Shown: piece by piece, positions 1 to 7,717 of the stretch
How the letters are laid out: every line of letters starts with the position of its first letter
Position numbering within the stretch: position 1 is the stretch's first letter
From: UBA8919 sp041658185
Lineage (GTDB): Bacteria > Elusimicrobiota > UBA8919
Assembly (NCBI GenBank): GCA_041658185.1
Contig: JBBAAR010000008.1
Span: forward strand, 1 to 64,000
Length of the DNA stretch: 64,000 nt
Direction: 5' to 3'
Made by a program: the position numbers and the translations under genes
The notes under the pieces: generated by a model
The model's database searches: none
The model's input: only the letters and a program-made list of their open reading frames with translations
What the model was told of the DNA's origin: nothing

Positions 1-170
1 TTGTGATTTACTTTGAATCCAAAATCTGTTTCTAACAGAGTCCCTTTTCCCCGATACTCCCTTTGTAGTGCAATATAAACCTCCATTTCCCCATTATCGC
101 CAACTCTCTTTTTATCAGCAGGGCTTACTTTACTTATGATTTTACATATTATCGTAGAATTTTCAAGTGA
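1..170 (-). other. Possible coding remnant continuing past the tlyA stop, cut by the window edge
   Basis: On the minus strand the reading frame of tlyA stays open after its TAA stop to the window edge, about 56 codons. It would encode a protein-like stretch with segments such as GEMEVYIALQREYRG and GTLLETDFGF. There is no ATG, GTG or TTG start in this frame before the internal Met of GEMEV. It could be the start of a gene with an unusual initiation codon, a decayed gene, or chance. I do not recognise the family. Confidence 0.25.
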
Positions 171-173
171 TTT

Positions 174-902
174 TTATTTTTTTAAATACAAGAAATGTTC
201 CAAGTTGCCTTTGGGGCCTTTTATGGGCGAGGTGATTTCGCCGAGGAGTTTCAAGCCGGTTTCTTCCGAAAAATTTTTGATTTTATCTATGGATTGCTGG
301 CGGATTTTTTCGTCTTTTATAACGCCGTTTTGGGTAGAACCCTTCGGGGCTTCAAATTGAGGTTTTACAAGTGCAATTATTTCCCCGCCGGCTTTGAGAA
401 GTTCCTTTACTTTCGGCAGAACCTTTACAAGCGAAATAAATGAAACGTCCACAACCGCTAAATCTATTTCATCTTTCAACAAATTTTTATCAAAATATCT
501 GATATTCGTTTTCTCAATGACGACAACTTGCGGATTGTTTCTTAACTTAAAATCAAAAACACCATAACCGACATCCACGCAATAAACCTTTTTCGCACCG
601 TTTTTTAACAAGCAGTCGGTGAACCCGCCGGTTGAAGCGCCCACATCAAGACAAATTTTATTTTTAACACAGACGGAAAATTCCTCAAGCACTTTTTTTA
701 GTTTAATTCCGCCGCGGGAGACGAATTCAGCCGGCTCTTTTATAGAAATTTCTGACGATTCCGGAACGGCAAAACCGGGTTTAGTAATGATTTTACCACC
801 TACGGTAATTTTGCCTTCCATTATAAGTGCTGTTGATTTATGGAGGGACGGAACAAGTCCTCTTTTGAAAATTAGGACATCTAACCGGATTTTTTCAGCC
901 AT
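174..902 (-). CDS. tlyA: TlyA-family rRNA 2'-O-methyltransferase / hemolysin A homologue
   Basis: The 242-aa protein has an N-terminal S4 RNA-binding domain (about residues 1-60) and an FtsJ/RrmJ-type Rossmann methyltransferase domain. SAM-binding motif I is DVGASTGGFTD, about residues 86-96. TlyA enzymes 2'-O-methylate cytidines in 16S and/or 23S rRNA, using SAM, in the cytoplasm. Length is close to the family norm of 240-270 residues. The first 22 bases overlap the end of dxs, so the two are probably co-transcribed and translationally coupled. TlyA next to dxs and a prenyl synthase is a common bacterial order. The name haemolysin is historical; rRNA methylation is the better supported role. 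Confidence 0.9.
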   Translation of the reverse strand: MAEKIRLDVLIFKRGLVPSLHKSTALIMEGKITVGGKIITKPGFAVPESSEISIKEPAEFVSRGGIKLKKVLEEFSVCVKNKICLDVGASTGGFTDCLLKNGAKKVYCVDVGYGVFDFKLRNNPQVVVIEKTNIRYFDKNLLKDEIDLAVVDVSFISLVKVLPKVKELLKAGGEIIALVKPQFEAPKGSTQNGVIKDEKIRQQSIDKIKNFSEETGLKLLGEITSPIKGPKGNLEHFLYLKK

Positions 903-2743
903 TCTTTTATACTGGTGTGAATTTTATCGGAGGTTAAACCATATCTTTCCCTGATATCCTTTTGATTGCCGTGCTCAACGAATTTATCGGGAAGTCCGAT
1001 ATTGTGAATCTTTACTTTTACCTCGCTATCTTTTAACAATTCGCAGACGGCGCTTCCGAACCCGCCGGAAATTACATTTTCTTCAACGGTAACTATTTTT
1101 CCTACCTTTTGCGAAATATTTTTTATCAAATCAATATCAAGCGGTTTTACAAAACGGACATTCACGACGCCGCAGGAAATGTTTTCGGATTGAAATTTCT
1201 GCGCAACACTAACGGATACACCGGCTAAATTTCCGGCTGCCAGAATAAAAAAATCTTTGCCGTCTTTGACAATTTCGGATTTACCGACGGCAAGAACCTT
1301 AATATCTTTTTCCAACTTGACGCCCGTTCCTTCGCCGCGTGGATAACGGATGGCAACGGGACAGTTCAGCGTAAATGCGGTTTTCAGCATATTTTGGAGT
1401 TCGTTCTCGTCGGAAGGAGTCATTAGCACGATATTCGGAATCATTCTTAAATATGACAAATCAAAGGCGCCCTGATGCGTGGCGCCGTCCTCGCCGACGA
1501 TACCCGCTCGGTCTATGGCAAAAACAACGGGAAGGTTCTGTAAGCAAACATCATGAATTATTTCATCAATTGCTCTCTGCAAAAATGTGGAATAAATTGC
1601 AACCACCGGTTTATAACCGGAAGCGGCAAGCCCTGCGGCAAAAGTTACGGCGTGACCTTCGGCAATCCCCACATCAAAAAATCTTTTCGGGAACTCTTTC
1701 TGAAAGTCGGTAAGCCCGACGCCGTCCGCCATTGCTGCGGTAATCGCAATTATTTTTTCATCTTTTCTGGCAAGACCCACAAGCGTTTGAGAAAAAATTT
1801 TTGTGTATGTAGGAAACTTTGTGCCGGCGAGCGGTTCGCCCGTAATTATGTTGAACGAACCTACGCCGTGAAACGCCGTCGGATTATCCTCGGCAGGCGT
1901 GTAACCCTTGCCTTTTTTAGTCAAAACATGAAGCAGGACCGGACCTTTGAGATTTTTCACCTTTGATAAAATTTCTATGAGTTTGCCGATATCATGACCG
2001 TCAACGGGACCCAGATACGCAAAACCCATTTCCTCAAAAAGCATTCCTGGAAAAAGGAGCACTCTGAATCTTTTTGCGACGCGCATTATCTGCGAACCCC
2101 AAAAATGTATGCGGGAGAGAAATTTATCAACCCTCTTATAAAGTTTATTGTAAAGCCCGCCTGTTAAAAGTTTTGTAAGATACGCCGCAAGGGCGCCGAC
2201 GCGGTGAGAAATAAACATCTCGTTATCGTTGAGAATTACAAGAATATCTGTTCCCGAGTGCCCCGTATTAAGGAGTCCTTCATACGCCAAACCACCAGTC
2301 ATAGCACCGTCGCCCACGACGGCAACAACTTTATTGGTATCCGCATTTAAATCACGGGAAACAGCGAAACCGAGCGCGGAAGATATTGAAGTTGAAGAAT
2401 GTCCCACGCCGAAAGCATCATATTCCGATTCCGCAATTTTCGGAAAACCGCTGATGCTGTCCGTTTTGCGCAGAGTAGCAAATTTTTCACGGCGGCCGGT
2501 AAGAATTTTATGAGCATAAGCCTGATGTCCCACATCCCAAATAATTTTGTCCTTCGGTGCATCAAAAACGTAATGCAGAGCGATTGCAAGTTCCACCGCA
2601 CCCAAAGACGGTGCCAGATGCCCGCCGGTATTAGAAACGCTGGAAAGCATAAAATCCCGGATTTCTTTTGCAAGTTCGGACAAAAGTTCCTTTTTTACAG
2701 TTTTTAAATCGTCGGGATTATTTATTTTATCAAGAATTTTCAT
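881..2743 (-). CDS. dxs: 1-deoxy-D-xylulose-5-phosphate synthase
   Basis: The 620-aa enzyme condenses pyruvate and glyceraldehyde 3-phosphate to DXP, the first step of the MEP isoprenoid pathway, and also feeds thiamine and pyridoxal synthesis. It has a transketolase-like layout: the thiamine diphosphate motif GDGAMTGG near residues 144-151, a central pyrimidine-binding domain containing DRAGIVGEDGATHQG near 410-424, and a C-terminal transketolase domain. Length is typical for the family. It lies between ispA upstream and tlyA downstream on the same strand. The 21-bp gap to ispA holds most of an inverted repeat centred on ACAAATGT (2751-2770), which ends 8 bases before the dxs ATG. Confidence 0.97.
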   Translation of the reverse strand: MKILDKINNPDDLKTVKKELLSELAKEIRDFMLSSVSNTGGHLAPSLGAVELAIALHYVFDAPKDKIIWDVGHQAYAHKILTGRREKFATLRKTDSISGFPKIAESEYDAFGVGHSSTSISSALGFAVSRDLNADTNKVVAVVGDGAMTGGLAYEGLLNTGHSGTDILVILNDNEMFISHRVGALAAYLTKLLTGGLYNKLYKRVDKFLSRIHFWGSQIMRVAKRFRVLLFPGMLFEEMGFAYLGPVDGHDIGKLIEILSKVKNLKGPVLLHVLTKKGKGYTPAEDNPTAFHGVGSFNIITGEPLAGTKFPTYTKIFSQTLVGLARKDEKIIAITAAMADGVGLTDFQKEFPKRFFDVGIAEGHAVTFAAGLAASGYKPVVAIYSTFLQRAIDEIIHDVCLQNLPVVFAIDRAGIVGEDGATHQGAFDLSYLRMIPNIVLMTPSDENELQNMLKTAFTLNCPVAIRYPRGEGTGVKLEKDIKVLAVGKSEIVKDGKDFFILAAGNLAGVSVSVAQKFQSENISCGVVNVRFVKPLDIDLIKNISQKVGKIVTVEENVISGGFGSAVCELLKDSEVKVKIHNIGLPDKFVEHGNQKDIRERYGLTSDKIHTSIKEWLKKSG

Positions 2744-2750
2744 ATTTCAT

Positions 2751-2770
2751 TTTTGAACATTTGTTCAAAA
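2751..2770. promoter_or_regulatory. Inverted repeat centred on ACATTTGT upstream of dxs
   Basis: TTTTGAAC and GTTCAAAA flank a 4-nt centre, a perfect 8-bp dyad between ispA and dxs that also contains the ispA stop. GAAC-N4-GTTC matches the LexA/DinR box described in Gram-positive bacteria. It may equally be an RNA hairpin. Other dyads with the same ACAAATGT centre occur in this window. Confidence 0.5.
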
Positions 2771-3625
2771 ATCCCTTTTGACAATATAGTCGGCTAATTC
2801 ATTAAGTACATCTGTTTTTTTTCCGAAAATTTTCAGGTCATTTTTTGCGCTTTTAATTAATATCGCCGCTTTTTGTTTTGATTTTTCTATTCCATAGATA
2901 GACGGATAGGTCAGTTTTTTGTTTTTTATGTCGGAACCGGTTTTCCCCAATTTTTTTTTATTGCCGATAATATCCAAAATATCGTCAGCAACCTGAAATG
3001 CAAGACCGATTTTTCTGCCGTAATTTGAAAGCGATTGTAATTGCTTTTTTGTCGCTCCCGCTATCATCCCGCCAGCCGCTAAACTCACCTCAATCATCTT
3101 TGCCGTCTTATGCAAATGGATATAATTTATTTTTTTTATTCCGACTTCCATCTTCCATCTTCCATCTTCCATCTCTATATCAACCACCTGCCCGCCCACC
3201 ATTCCTTTTGTTCCTGCTGCAACGGCAATTTCTTTTACAACCTTCGGATGAATAATTTCAAACGCTTTTGTGAGAAGTCCGTCGCCGGCAAGTATAGCAA
3301 CCGCTTCGCCGAATTTTTTGTGTGATGTCAACTTCCCGCGACGTTCATCATCGTTGTCCATAGCAGGCAGGTCGTCGTGAATAAGCGAGTATGTATGTAT
3401 CATTTCAATCCCGCAGGCGGTCGGCATAACATTTTTTGCACTACCGCCGCAAATTTCACAAGCGGCAAGACACAAAATCGGGCGAAGCCGTTTCCCCCCG
3501 GCGAAAACACTGTATTTCATCGCAGAATTTATAATAACCGGTTCATCCGCATTATTCAAAAAATATTTTTTCAGTGCATTATCAATAATAGATTTTCTTT
3601 TTTTAAGATAAATTTGTAAATTCAT
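2765..3625 (-). CDS. ispA: Polyprenyl (farnesyl/geranylgeranyl) diphosphate synthase
   Basis: A 286-aa trans-isoprenyl diphosphate synthase that condenses isopentenyl diphosphate with allylic diphosphates in the cytoplasm. The first Asp-rich motif DDLPAMD is near residues 84-90 and the second is VADDILDI in the C-terminal half. I start at the ATG at 3625, not at an upstream alternative start, because a TTGTGT-N16-TATAAT promoter lies at 3639-3666 inside the longer frame and the protein then begins at the conserved helix. The loop between GGQVVDIE and the conserved HLHKT carries EMEDGRWKMEV, encoded by four tandem CTTCCAT heptamers, so the loop is a few residues longer than in E. coli IspA. 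Exact chain-length specificity cannot be read from the sequence. Confidence 0.93.
   Translation of the reverse strand: MNLQIYLKKRKSIIDNALKKYFLNNADEPVIINSAMKYSVFAGGKRLRPILCLAACEICGGSAKNVMPTACGIEMIHTYSLIHDDLPAMDNDDERRGKLTSHKKFGEAVAILAGDGLLTKAFEIIHPKVVKEIAVAAGTKGMVGGQVVDIEMEDGRWKMEVGIKKINYIHLHKTAKMIEVSLAAGGMIAGATKKQLQSLSNYGRKIGLAFQVADDILDIIGNKKKLGKTGSDIKNKKLTYPSIYGIEKSKQKAAILIKSAKNDLKIFGKKTDVLNELADYIVKRDF
3145..3172. repeat. Four tandem CTTCCAT heptamers inside ispA
   Basis: Four exact copies of CTTCCAT follow each other inside the coding region. The unit is not a multiple of three, so gain or loss of one or two copies would shift the ispA frame; three copies (21 bp) would keep it. Confidence 0.95.
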
Positions 3626-3638
3626 AATTTCACTGCAA

Positions 3639-3666
3639 ATTATACAAAATTTTTCAAAAAACACAA
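3639..3666 (-). promoter_or_regulatory. ispA promoter
   Basis: On the minus strand a -35 TTGTGT (3661-3666) and a -10 TATAAT (3639-3644) are 16 bp apart. Predicted transcription starts about 7 nt before the ATG at 3625. Confidence 0.6.
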
Positions 3667-3689
3667 TAAAAAAACGACCGTCAACAACC
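3665..3689. repeat. Left direct repeat flanking hepT-mntA
   Basis: A 25-bp sequence beginning AATAAAAAAACGACCGT matches 4428-4452 at 23 of 25 positions in the same orientation. The two copies bracket the toxin-antitoxin genes. Confidence 0.8.
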
Positions 3690-3728
3690 AAGTCAAGTCA
3701 TTTTTTGCAGGCACTTTTTATAAACATT

Positions 3729-3753
3729 GTAATACTGCCCCTGTCAGTATTAC
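3729..3753. terminator. Hairpin at the end of hepT
   Basis: GTAATACTG and CAGTATTAC form a perfect 9-bp stem around a 7-nt loop and overlap the hepT stop codon. A short T run follows only on the plus strand, so it is a weak terminator candidate for hepT; it may just stabilise the mRNA end. Confidence 0.4.
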
Positions 3754-4103
3754 TTTTCAGTATTTTTTAAACTTTCATACACCTGTTTAATGGAGGGTTT
3801 AATCGCCGGAATATCTTCCCTGACTACTTTCCAAACCTTCTCTAAATCAATCTCAAAATAATGATGAACAATTTTATCTCTCATCCGGGCGATTTCCCGC
3901 CATGGGACATTTGGATTATCTTTCCTAACCGATAGCGGAATATTCTTAACCGCTTCGCCGATAATTTCAATATTTCTTATAACAGCATCGCTGGTTTTTT
4001 TATCCTGCAAAAAATTCTTATATGTAATACCGTCGGTAAATTCCTCAATACTTTTTATAGCCGTTAATATATCCTTAACAAAAAAACTATGCTCCCGTTT
4101 CAT
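3750..4103 (-). CDS. hepT: HepT-like ribonuclease toxin (DUF86)
   Basis: A 117-aa helical protein of the HepT/DUF86 family, the HEPN-fold toxin of type VII toxin-antitoxin systems. The HEPN RX4-6H motif is visible as RDKIVH (about residues 75-80) followed by HYF. In characterised pairs HepT is an RNase-type toxin that MntA silences by adding AMP to a tyrosine of the RX4HXY motif; here Y82 (HHYF) could be the target. The ATG overlaps the end of mntA by 4 bases, which indicates translational coupling with antitoxin first. The pair sits between 25-bp direct repeats, which suggests acquisition as one cassette. Confidence 0.9.
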   Translation of the reverse strand: MKREHSFFVKDILTAIKSIEEFTDGITYKNFLQDKKTSDAVIRNIEIIGEAVKNIPLSVRKDNPNVPWREIARMRDKIVHHYFEIDLEKVWKVVREDIPAIKPSIKQVYESLKNTEK

Positions 4104-4393
4104 AAATAAACCACGCTCTCTAAAATATTTTTCTTTAATTCCTGCCGAATATCTTCTTTCGGAACAACTTCCGTTTTAACACCCAAAATATCTTCAAGGT
4201 ATATTTCCAATCCGGCCAATTTCAGAAGGCTTATTGTTTCATTGAAACTAACCAGAATATCAATATCACTTTTTGAGGTTTGTATGCCTCTGATATAAGA
4301 ACCGAAAACACCTATTTTTTTAACCTTGTATTTTTTCCTTATTTCGTCTTTGTGCTTTTGAATTATATTTTTGATTTCTTCAAATGTTTTCAT
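4100..4393 (-). CDS. mntA: MntA-like minimal nucleotidyltransferase antitoxin
   Basis: A 97-aa minimal nucleotidyltransferase with the GSX10DXD motif: GSY, ten residues, then DID, near residues 31-45. Such proteins neutralise HepT by AMPylation. It is the first gene of the pair and overlaps hepT by 4 bases. A TTGACT-N16-TATAAT promoter ends 7 bases before the ATG, so the transcript probably has almost no leader. The protein lacks the larger helical domain of full-size nucleotidyltransferases, as expected for this class. Confidence 0.9.
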   Translation of the reverse strand: MKTFEEIKNIIQKHKDEIRKKYKVKKIGVFGSYIRGIQTSKSDIDILVSFNETISLLKLAGLEIYLEDILGVKTEVVPKEDIRQELKKNILESVVYL

Positions 4394-4400
4394 AGCAGAA

Positions 4401-4428
4401 ATTATACCAAAAAAAATGAAAAAGTCAA
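4401..4428 (-). promoter_or_regulatory. mntA-hepT promoter
   Basis: Minus strand -35 TTGACT (4423-4428) and -10 TATAAT (4401-4406), spacer 16. The predicted start site is at or next to the mntA ATG at 4393. The right direct repeat begins at the -35 box. Confidence 0.7.
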
Positions 4429-4452
4429 ATAAAAAAACGACCGTTCACAACC
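4428..4452. repeat. Right direct repeat flanking hepT-mntA
   Basis: Second copy of the 25-bp repeat of 3665-3689, with two mismatches. It lies 763 bp away in direct orientation. Confidence 0.8.
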
Positions 4453-4463
4453 CAGCCGTTTAT

Positions 4464-4500
4464 TGTCATTGCGAGGACGTAAATCGCCCGCGGCAATCCC
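4464..4500. repeat. Dispersed-type repeat GTCATTGCGAGG...GCGGCAATC
   Basis: The string has the form of a widespread bacterial intergenic repeat (GTCATTGCGAGG, then CGCGGCAATC). Only one copy is in the window, so the family assignment rests on general knowledge. Confidence 0.4.
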
Positions 4501-4542
4501 GATGTTAAAATATTGTACCTGTCCCCTTTTTATATAATTTGA

Positions 4543-4646
4543 AACCGCAGATACATCCCGTAAGCGGGACAGACGCCGATTTACGCAGATTAAAAACTAC
4601 AAATCACTATTATTCTTTTGAATTTATCTGTGTTCATCTGTGGTTC
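4543..4646. repeat. MITE-like element with ATCTGTGGTT ends
   Basis: The ends AACCGCAGAT and ATCTGTGGTT are inverted repeats with one mismatch. Inside are CATCCCGTAAGCGGGAC and ATTTACGCAGAT. Related sequence occurs at 51889-51999 and 57313-57343. It fills most of the gap between mntA and the Gly-rich gene; no gene is seen there. Confidence 0.65.
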
Positions 4647-4681
4647 CATTTTTTGCATTACAGAACCTTAACTTGTATTTT

Positions 4682-6589
4682 TCACTGATTTATCTGTATA
4701 TCATCCACATACATCTTTGCGCCGGGGGCGGTTGAGAATCCCTCTATCTTCAGTTTGAGTACTCCGTTACGGTTCGGTGTGCCGGAAACCTGCAACTGTT
4801 CCCATGTGTCGGAAGAGGCACTCATCGTTGCATTGCTGTTCACTCCCAGATTGTACAGTGTTAATTTTGGCTTTGTTGCACTGCCGTAACTTGTGTTGTA
4901 TCTTATGTATGCTGTTATTGTTACAAGTTGTCCTGATTTCGCAGCAACTTCCCACTCCCACAAACCATCTCCGACAAATCCGAAACTGTTCGGGCCTGTC
5001 CTTACCGTCGTCTTCTCCTGATACGTCCCCGGTTTTGTCCGCCAACTTACAGTCGCCGAATTGTTTGAACCTGCTGTGTTTATCGCTTGTACATATCGGC
5101 TATATTGCTTGTTTCTTGTCAGCCCTGTTTCTTCATAATATATCGTGTCAGCCGGTAATGTCGCGAGCAAGCCGCCTGTTGATGTATAAATCTTGAAATT
5201 ATCCTCCTGCGATGCTCCGGATGAGTTGTCAGTCCAGTACCAGGTTATCTTCGTGAACGTGTTTGCCGTAACAGAACTTATCGCAGGCGCACTCGGAGTG
5301 ACGGCGGGCGCGAAAAGATTATCAATATAAAAAGTATTGGCTGCGTCTGCGTTGACTATGGTTACTATTATCCGGTCTATAACATCTTTGTTGGCATTGG
5401 ATACCGCTGATATGTCCCAGGTTACTGTCTGATAGGTATCCGCCGGTGTGATGTTAGGCGTTATCTCCGTTGTCGTTCCGCCGGAGTCGTGGATACCTAT
5501 TTTTATATTGCTCCCCGTTCTTGAAGAGCGGACATCAAACTTGATTTGTGTCCTATCGGATAAATTTATCGTAGGTGAAACGGTACGAGTGAGGGTTTTG
5601 TTGAGCGATGTGGTTATTGTTGAAGTGGACTTTAGTGCGTAAGAACCTTGCGTTTTGATAGTGGATTCAGAAAAGTCCTGTAGTCCCGGAATTGGGTATC
5701 TTACTATGACGATGCCGGAACCACCGGCGCCGCCACCCGTATTTGTGCCTGCTTGATTCGCTCCTCCACCACCACCTCCAGTATTTGGTGTTCCTGCCGT
5801 TCCATTACTAGGTGCAGCACCAGAACCTGCTCCACCACCACCTGAACCACCGGCTACATTTGCATATAAAACACCACCACCCCCACCAGCATAAATAACA
5901 GATGTGCCAGAAATAGAAGATGCAATCCCATTACCGCCAGCACCTAACCCACCGGCAGCAGAAGCACCGCCTCCACCACCGCCCTTACTTGGCCCATCCG
6001 GGGTTGCTCCGGCAAAACCTTGTTCAGATGTTCCTGTGCCAGCAACAGTTTGATTATGAGAACCACCACCTCCAGAACCACCAGAGTTACCACTATTCGG
6101 TGAGGAAGCACCACCACCGCCACCAATGGCAGTTATTGTACTAAAAACAGAATTTTCGCCATTGTTTCCAGAACTAGAACTTGTTCTGGCCGCACCGCCA
6201 GCACCCACAGTTACAGTATATGCCTGCGCAGTTACAACAAATCCTGTACTAGTTCTAAAACCGCCCGCACCACCACCGCCACCTTCATATCCACTGCTAG
6301 TACCATTTCCACCCGCTCCGCCACCAGCAACCACAAGCACTTCCACATTCGTGGCGACATTTATCGTGAATGTTCCGTTGCTCATAAAGGTATGAATCCG
6401 GTAACCGCCGACCTCTGTTATCGTTCCGCCGGTAGCAGAAACACCAGCATTACTCAGATATGCCGCCTGTGCATTGACATCTGAATTATACTCCATATAA
6501 TCAAGTTCCAAAGAAGTTGCAGCTACGGATGTCGGCACAAAAGCGAGCAAACTGAGAATAGAAATCAAATAACCAAGTCTTTTAATCAT
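4682..6589 (-). CDS. Secreted Gly-rich protein with carbohydrate-binding-like and fibronectin III-like regions
   Basis: The 635-aa protein starts with a signal peptide (MIKRLGYLISILSLLAFVPTSVAA, predicted cut near residue 24). A Gly/Ser-rich region follows from about residue 80 to 300, beginning VEVLVVAGGGAGG, a layout known from other exported Gly-rich proteins. Next is a beta-rich segment of about 100 residues, then a fibronectin type III-like segment starting SAPAISSVTANT, and a C-terminal beta-rich module that ends at the stop codon. No catalytic motif is visible. A surface or matrix protein is likely. The gene stands alone, with its own promoter about 280 bp upstream and a leader carrying a GATA repeat and a terminator-like hairpin. 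The RBS AGAGGTGA precedes the ATG. Confidence 0.75.
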   Translation of the reverse strand: MIKRLGYLISILSLLAFVPTSVAATSLELDYMEYNSDVNAQAAYLSNAGVSATGGTITEVGGYRIHTFMSNGTFTINVATNVEVLVVAGGGAGGNGTSSGYEGGGGGAGGFRTSTGFVVTAQAYTVTVGAGGAARTSSSSGNNGENSVFSTITAIGGGGGASSPNSGNSGGSGGGGSHNQTVAGTGTSEQGFAGATPDGPSKGGGGGGASAAGGLGAGGNGIASSISGTSVIYAGGGGGVLYANVAGGSGGGGAGSGAAPSNGTAGTPNTGGGGGGANQAGTNTGGGAGGSGIVIVRYPIPGLQDFSESTIKTQGSYALKSTSTITTSLNKTLTRTVSPTINLSDRTQIKFDVRSSRTGSNIKIGIHDSGGTTTEITPNITPADTYQTVTWDISAVSNANKDVIDRIIVTIVNADAANTFYIDNLFAPAVTPSAPAISSVTANTFTKITWYWTDNSSGASQEDNFKIYTSTGGLLATLPADTIYYEETGLTRNKQYSRYVQAINTAGSNNSATVSWRTKPGTYQEKTTVRTGPNSFGFVGDGLWEWEVAAKSGQLVTITAYIRYNTSYGSATKPKLTLYNLGVNSNATMSASSDTWEQLQVSGTPNRNGVLKLKIEGFSTAPGAKMYVDDIQINQ

Positions 6590-6615
6590 ATTTCACCTCT
6601 AAATAGGAAATAAAA

Positions 6616-6643
6616 AACCAGCCCACATACTTGTGAACTGGTT
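6616..6643 (-). terminator. Terminator-like hairpin in the leader of the Gly-rich gene
   Basis: On the minus strand AACCAG and CTGGTT pair, extended by CAC/GTG across a mismatch, and six T residues follow. It lies between the promoter and the start codon, so it could act as an attenuator. I see no known riboswitch consensus in this 315-bp gap. Confidence 0.5.
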
Positions 6644-6681
6644 TCTTTCTTTATTACTTCTATTTACCTTATCCTTACAAG

Positions 6682-6709
6682 GATAGATAGATAGATAGAT
6701 AGATAGATA
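6682..6709. repeat. Seven GATA tetranucleotides in a 5' leader
   Basis: Seven exact tandem GATA units lie between the promoter and the ribosome binding site of the Gly-rich gene, enclosed by CCTTATC and GATAAGG. Such arrays change length by slipped-strand replication. Confidence 0.95.
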
Positions 6710-6868
6710 AGGAACTTAAATAACGAAATTTATGCGTTTTAATGATATTTGTCAGCGTTTTCATACTATTATTATACATAATCTATTGTAACTTTTGGGT
6801 AACTTATTTGTAACTTATTTGTGACTTTATTTGCAGGCGTTATTATACATTTCTTCTCTTACGGCAAA

Positions 6869-6897
6869 AGTATAACAAAAAACTCTAATCCTGTCAA
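6869..6897 (-). promoter_or_regulatory. Promoter of the Gly-rich protein gene
   Basis: Minus strand -35 TTGACA (6892-6897) and -10 TATACT (6869-6874), spacer 17. It gives a leader of about 270 nt. Downstream are direct repeats of AAATAAGTTAC. Confidence 0.75.
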
Positions 6898-6904
6898 GTG
6901 ATTT

Positions 6905-7717
6905 TTAATCTATATGATGTTCCAAATGTAAATGCGGGTGAACGTGAATTTTATTTTTATGCATATGGCTGTGAATATGAATGAGGTTATTGTCCCGAAG
7001 CAACTGTTCGTCTTTTAGAATTTCATCCGGTTTGCCGGATTTGATTATTTTTTTTTCACGACTGAAGACATAAACCGTATCCGATATTTCCTCAACGATA
7101 TGCATATCATGGGTGGAGGTAATGATTGTTTTACCGGCTTTATTTGCCTGAAGTAGCAAATTTATAATGTGTCTTGTCGTTAAAGGATCAAGCCCGGAAG
7201 AAGGCTCATCCAGGATAAGGACATCCGGATTTATCATCAATACCGAGGCAATGGCAACTTTTCGTTTTTCGCCTATGCTTAACTGGTGGGGCGACCTATT
7301 CAACAAGTCCGCAATATCCAATAGATTGACAAGTTCATACAGCCGTTTTTGAATCTCCTCTTTTTCAACTCCGAAATGCAGCGGCCCGAAAACAATATCC
7401 TCCTTTACCGTCGGACAAAACAACTGGACGTCGGAATTCTGAAAAACCAGCCCTACTTTCTTTCTAAAATTTTTTGAGAAATCCTCGTCGTTAAAATCAT
7501 TTTCCTTGAATCCTTTACCAAAAACCTTGATAGCGCCTTTATCGGGGAAAATGAGTCCGTCAAGCATATGTAAAAGCGTGGATTTCCCGCAACCGTTCGC
7601 ACCGATGAGAGTTATTTTTTCTCCCTGCCTGATATTTATATCTATACCGCATAGTGCAGGAAATTTTCCGAGATACGAAAAATGCACATCCTTTAATTCA
7701 AAAATTAGATTATCCAT
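6905..7717 (-). CDS. nikO: Nickel/cobalt ECF transporter ATP-binding protein
   Basis: A 270-aa ABC ATPase of the CbiO/NikO type that energises metal uptake from the cytoplasmic side. Walker A is GANGCGKST (39-47), the signature LSIGEKRK (146-153) and Walker B VLILDEP (166-172). The C terminus is rich in His (HIHSHMHKNKIHVHPHLH), probably a nickel-binding or storage tail. It is the last gene of the operon and overlaps nikQ by 8 bases. NikR at the head of the cluster and the absence of a cobalamin riboswitch favour nickel over cobalt, but this is an inference. Confidence 0.9.
   Translation of the reverse strand: MDNLIFELKDVHFSYLGKFPALCGIDINIRQGEKITLIGANGCGKSTLLHMLDGLIFPDKGAIKVFGKGFKENDFNDEDFSKNFRKKVGLVFQNSDVQLFCPTVKEDIVFGPLHFGVEKEEIQKRLYELVNLLDIADLLNRSPHQLSIGEKRKVAIASVLMINPDVLILDEPSSGLDPLTTRHIINLLLQANKAGKTIITSTHDMHIVEEISDTVYVFSREKKIIKSGKPDEILKDEQLLRDNNLIHIHSHMHKNKIHVHPHLHLEHHID

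Noticed and set aside
3626..3691. Longer ispA start
   Set aside because: The ispA promoter lies inside it and the extra residues are not part of the family domain.
5920..6395. Pro/His- and Pro-rich open frames on the plus strand
   Set aside because: They are antisense shadows of the Gly-rich codons of the secreted protein gene.
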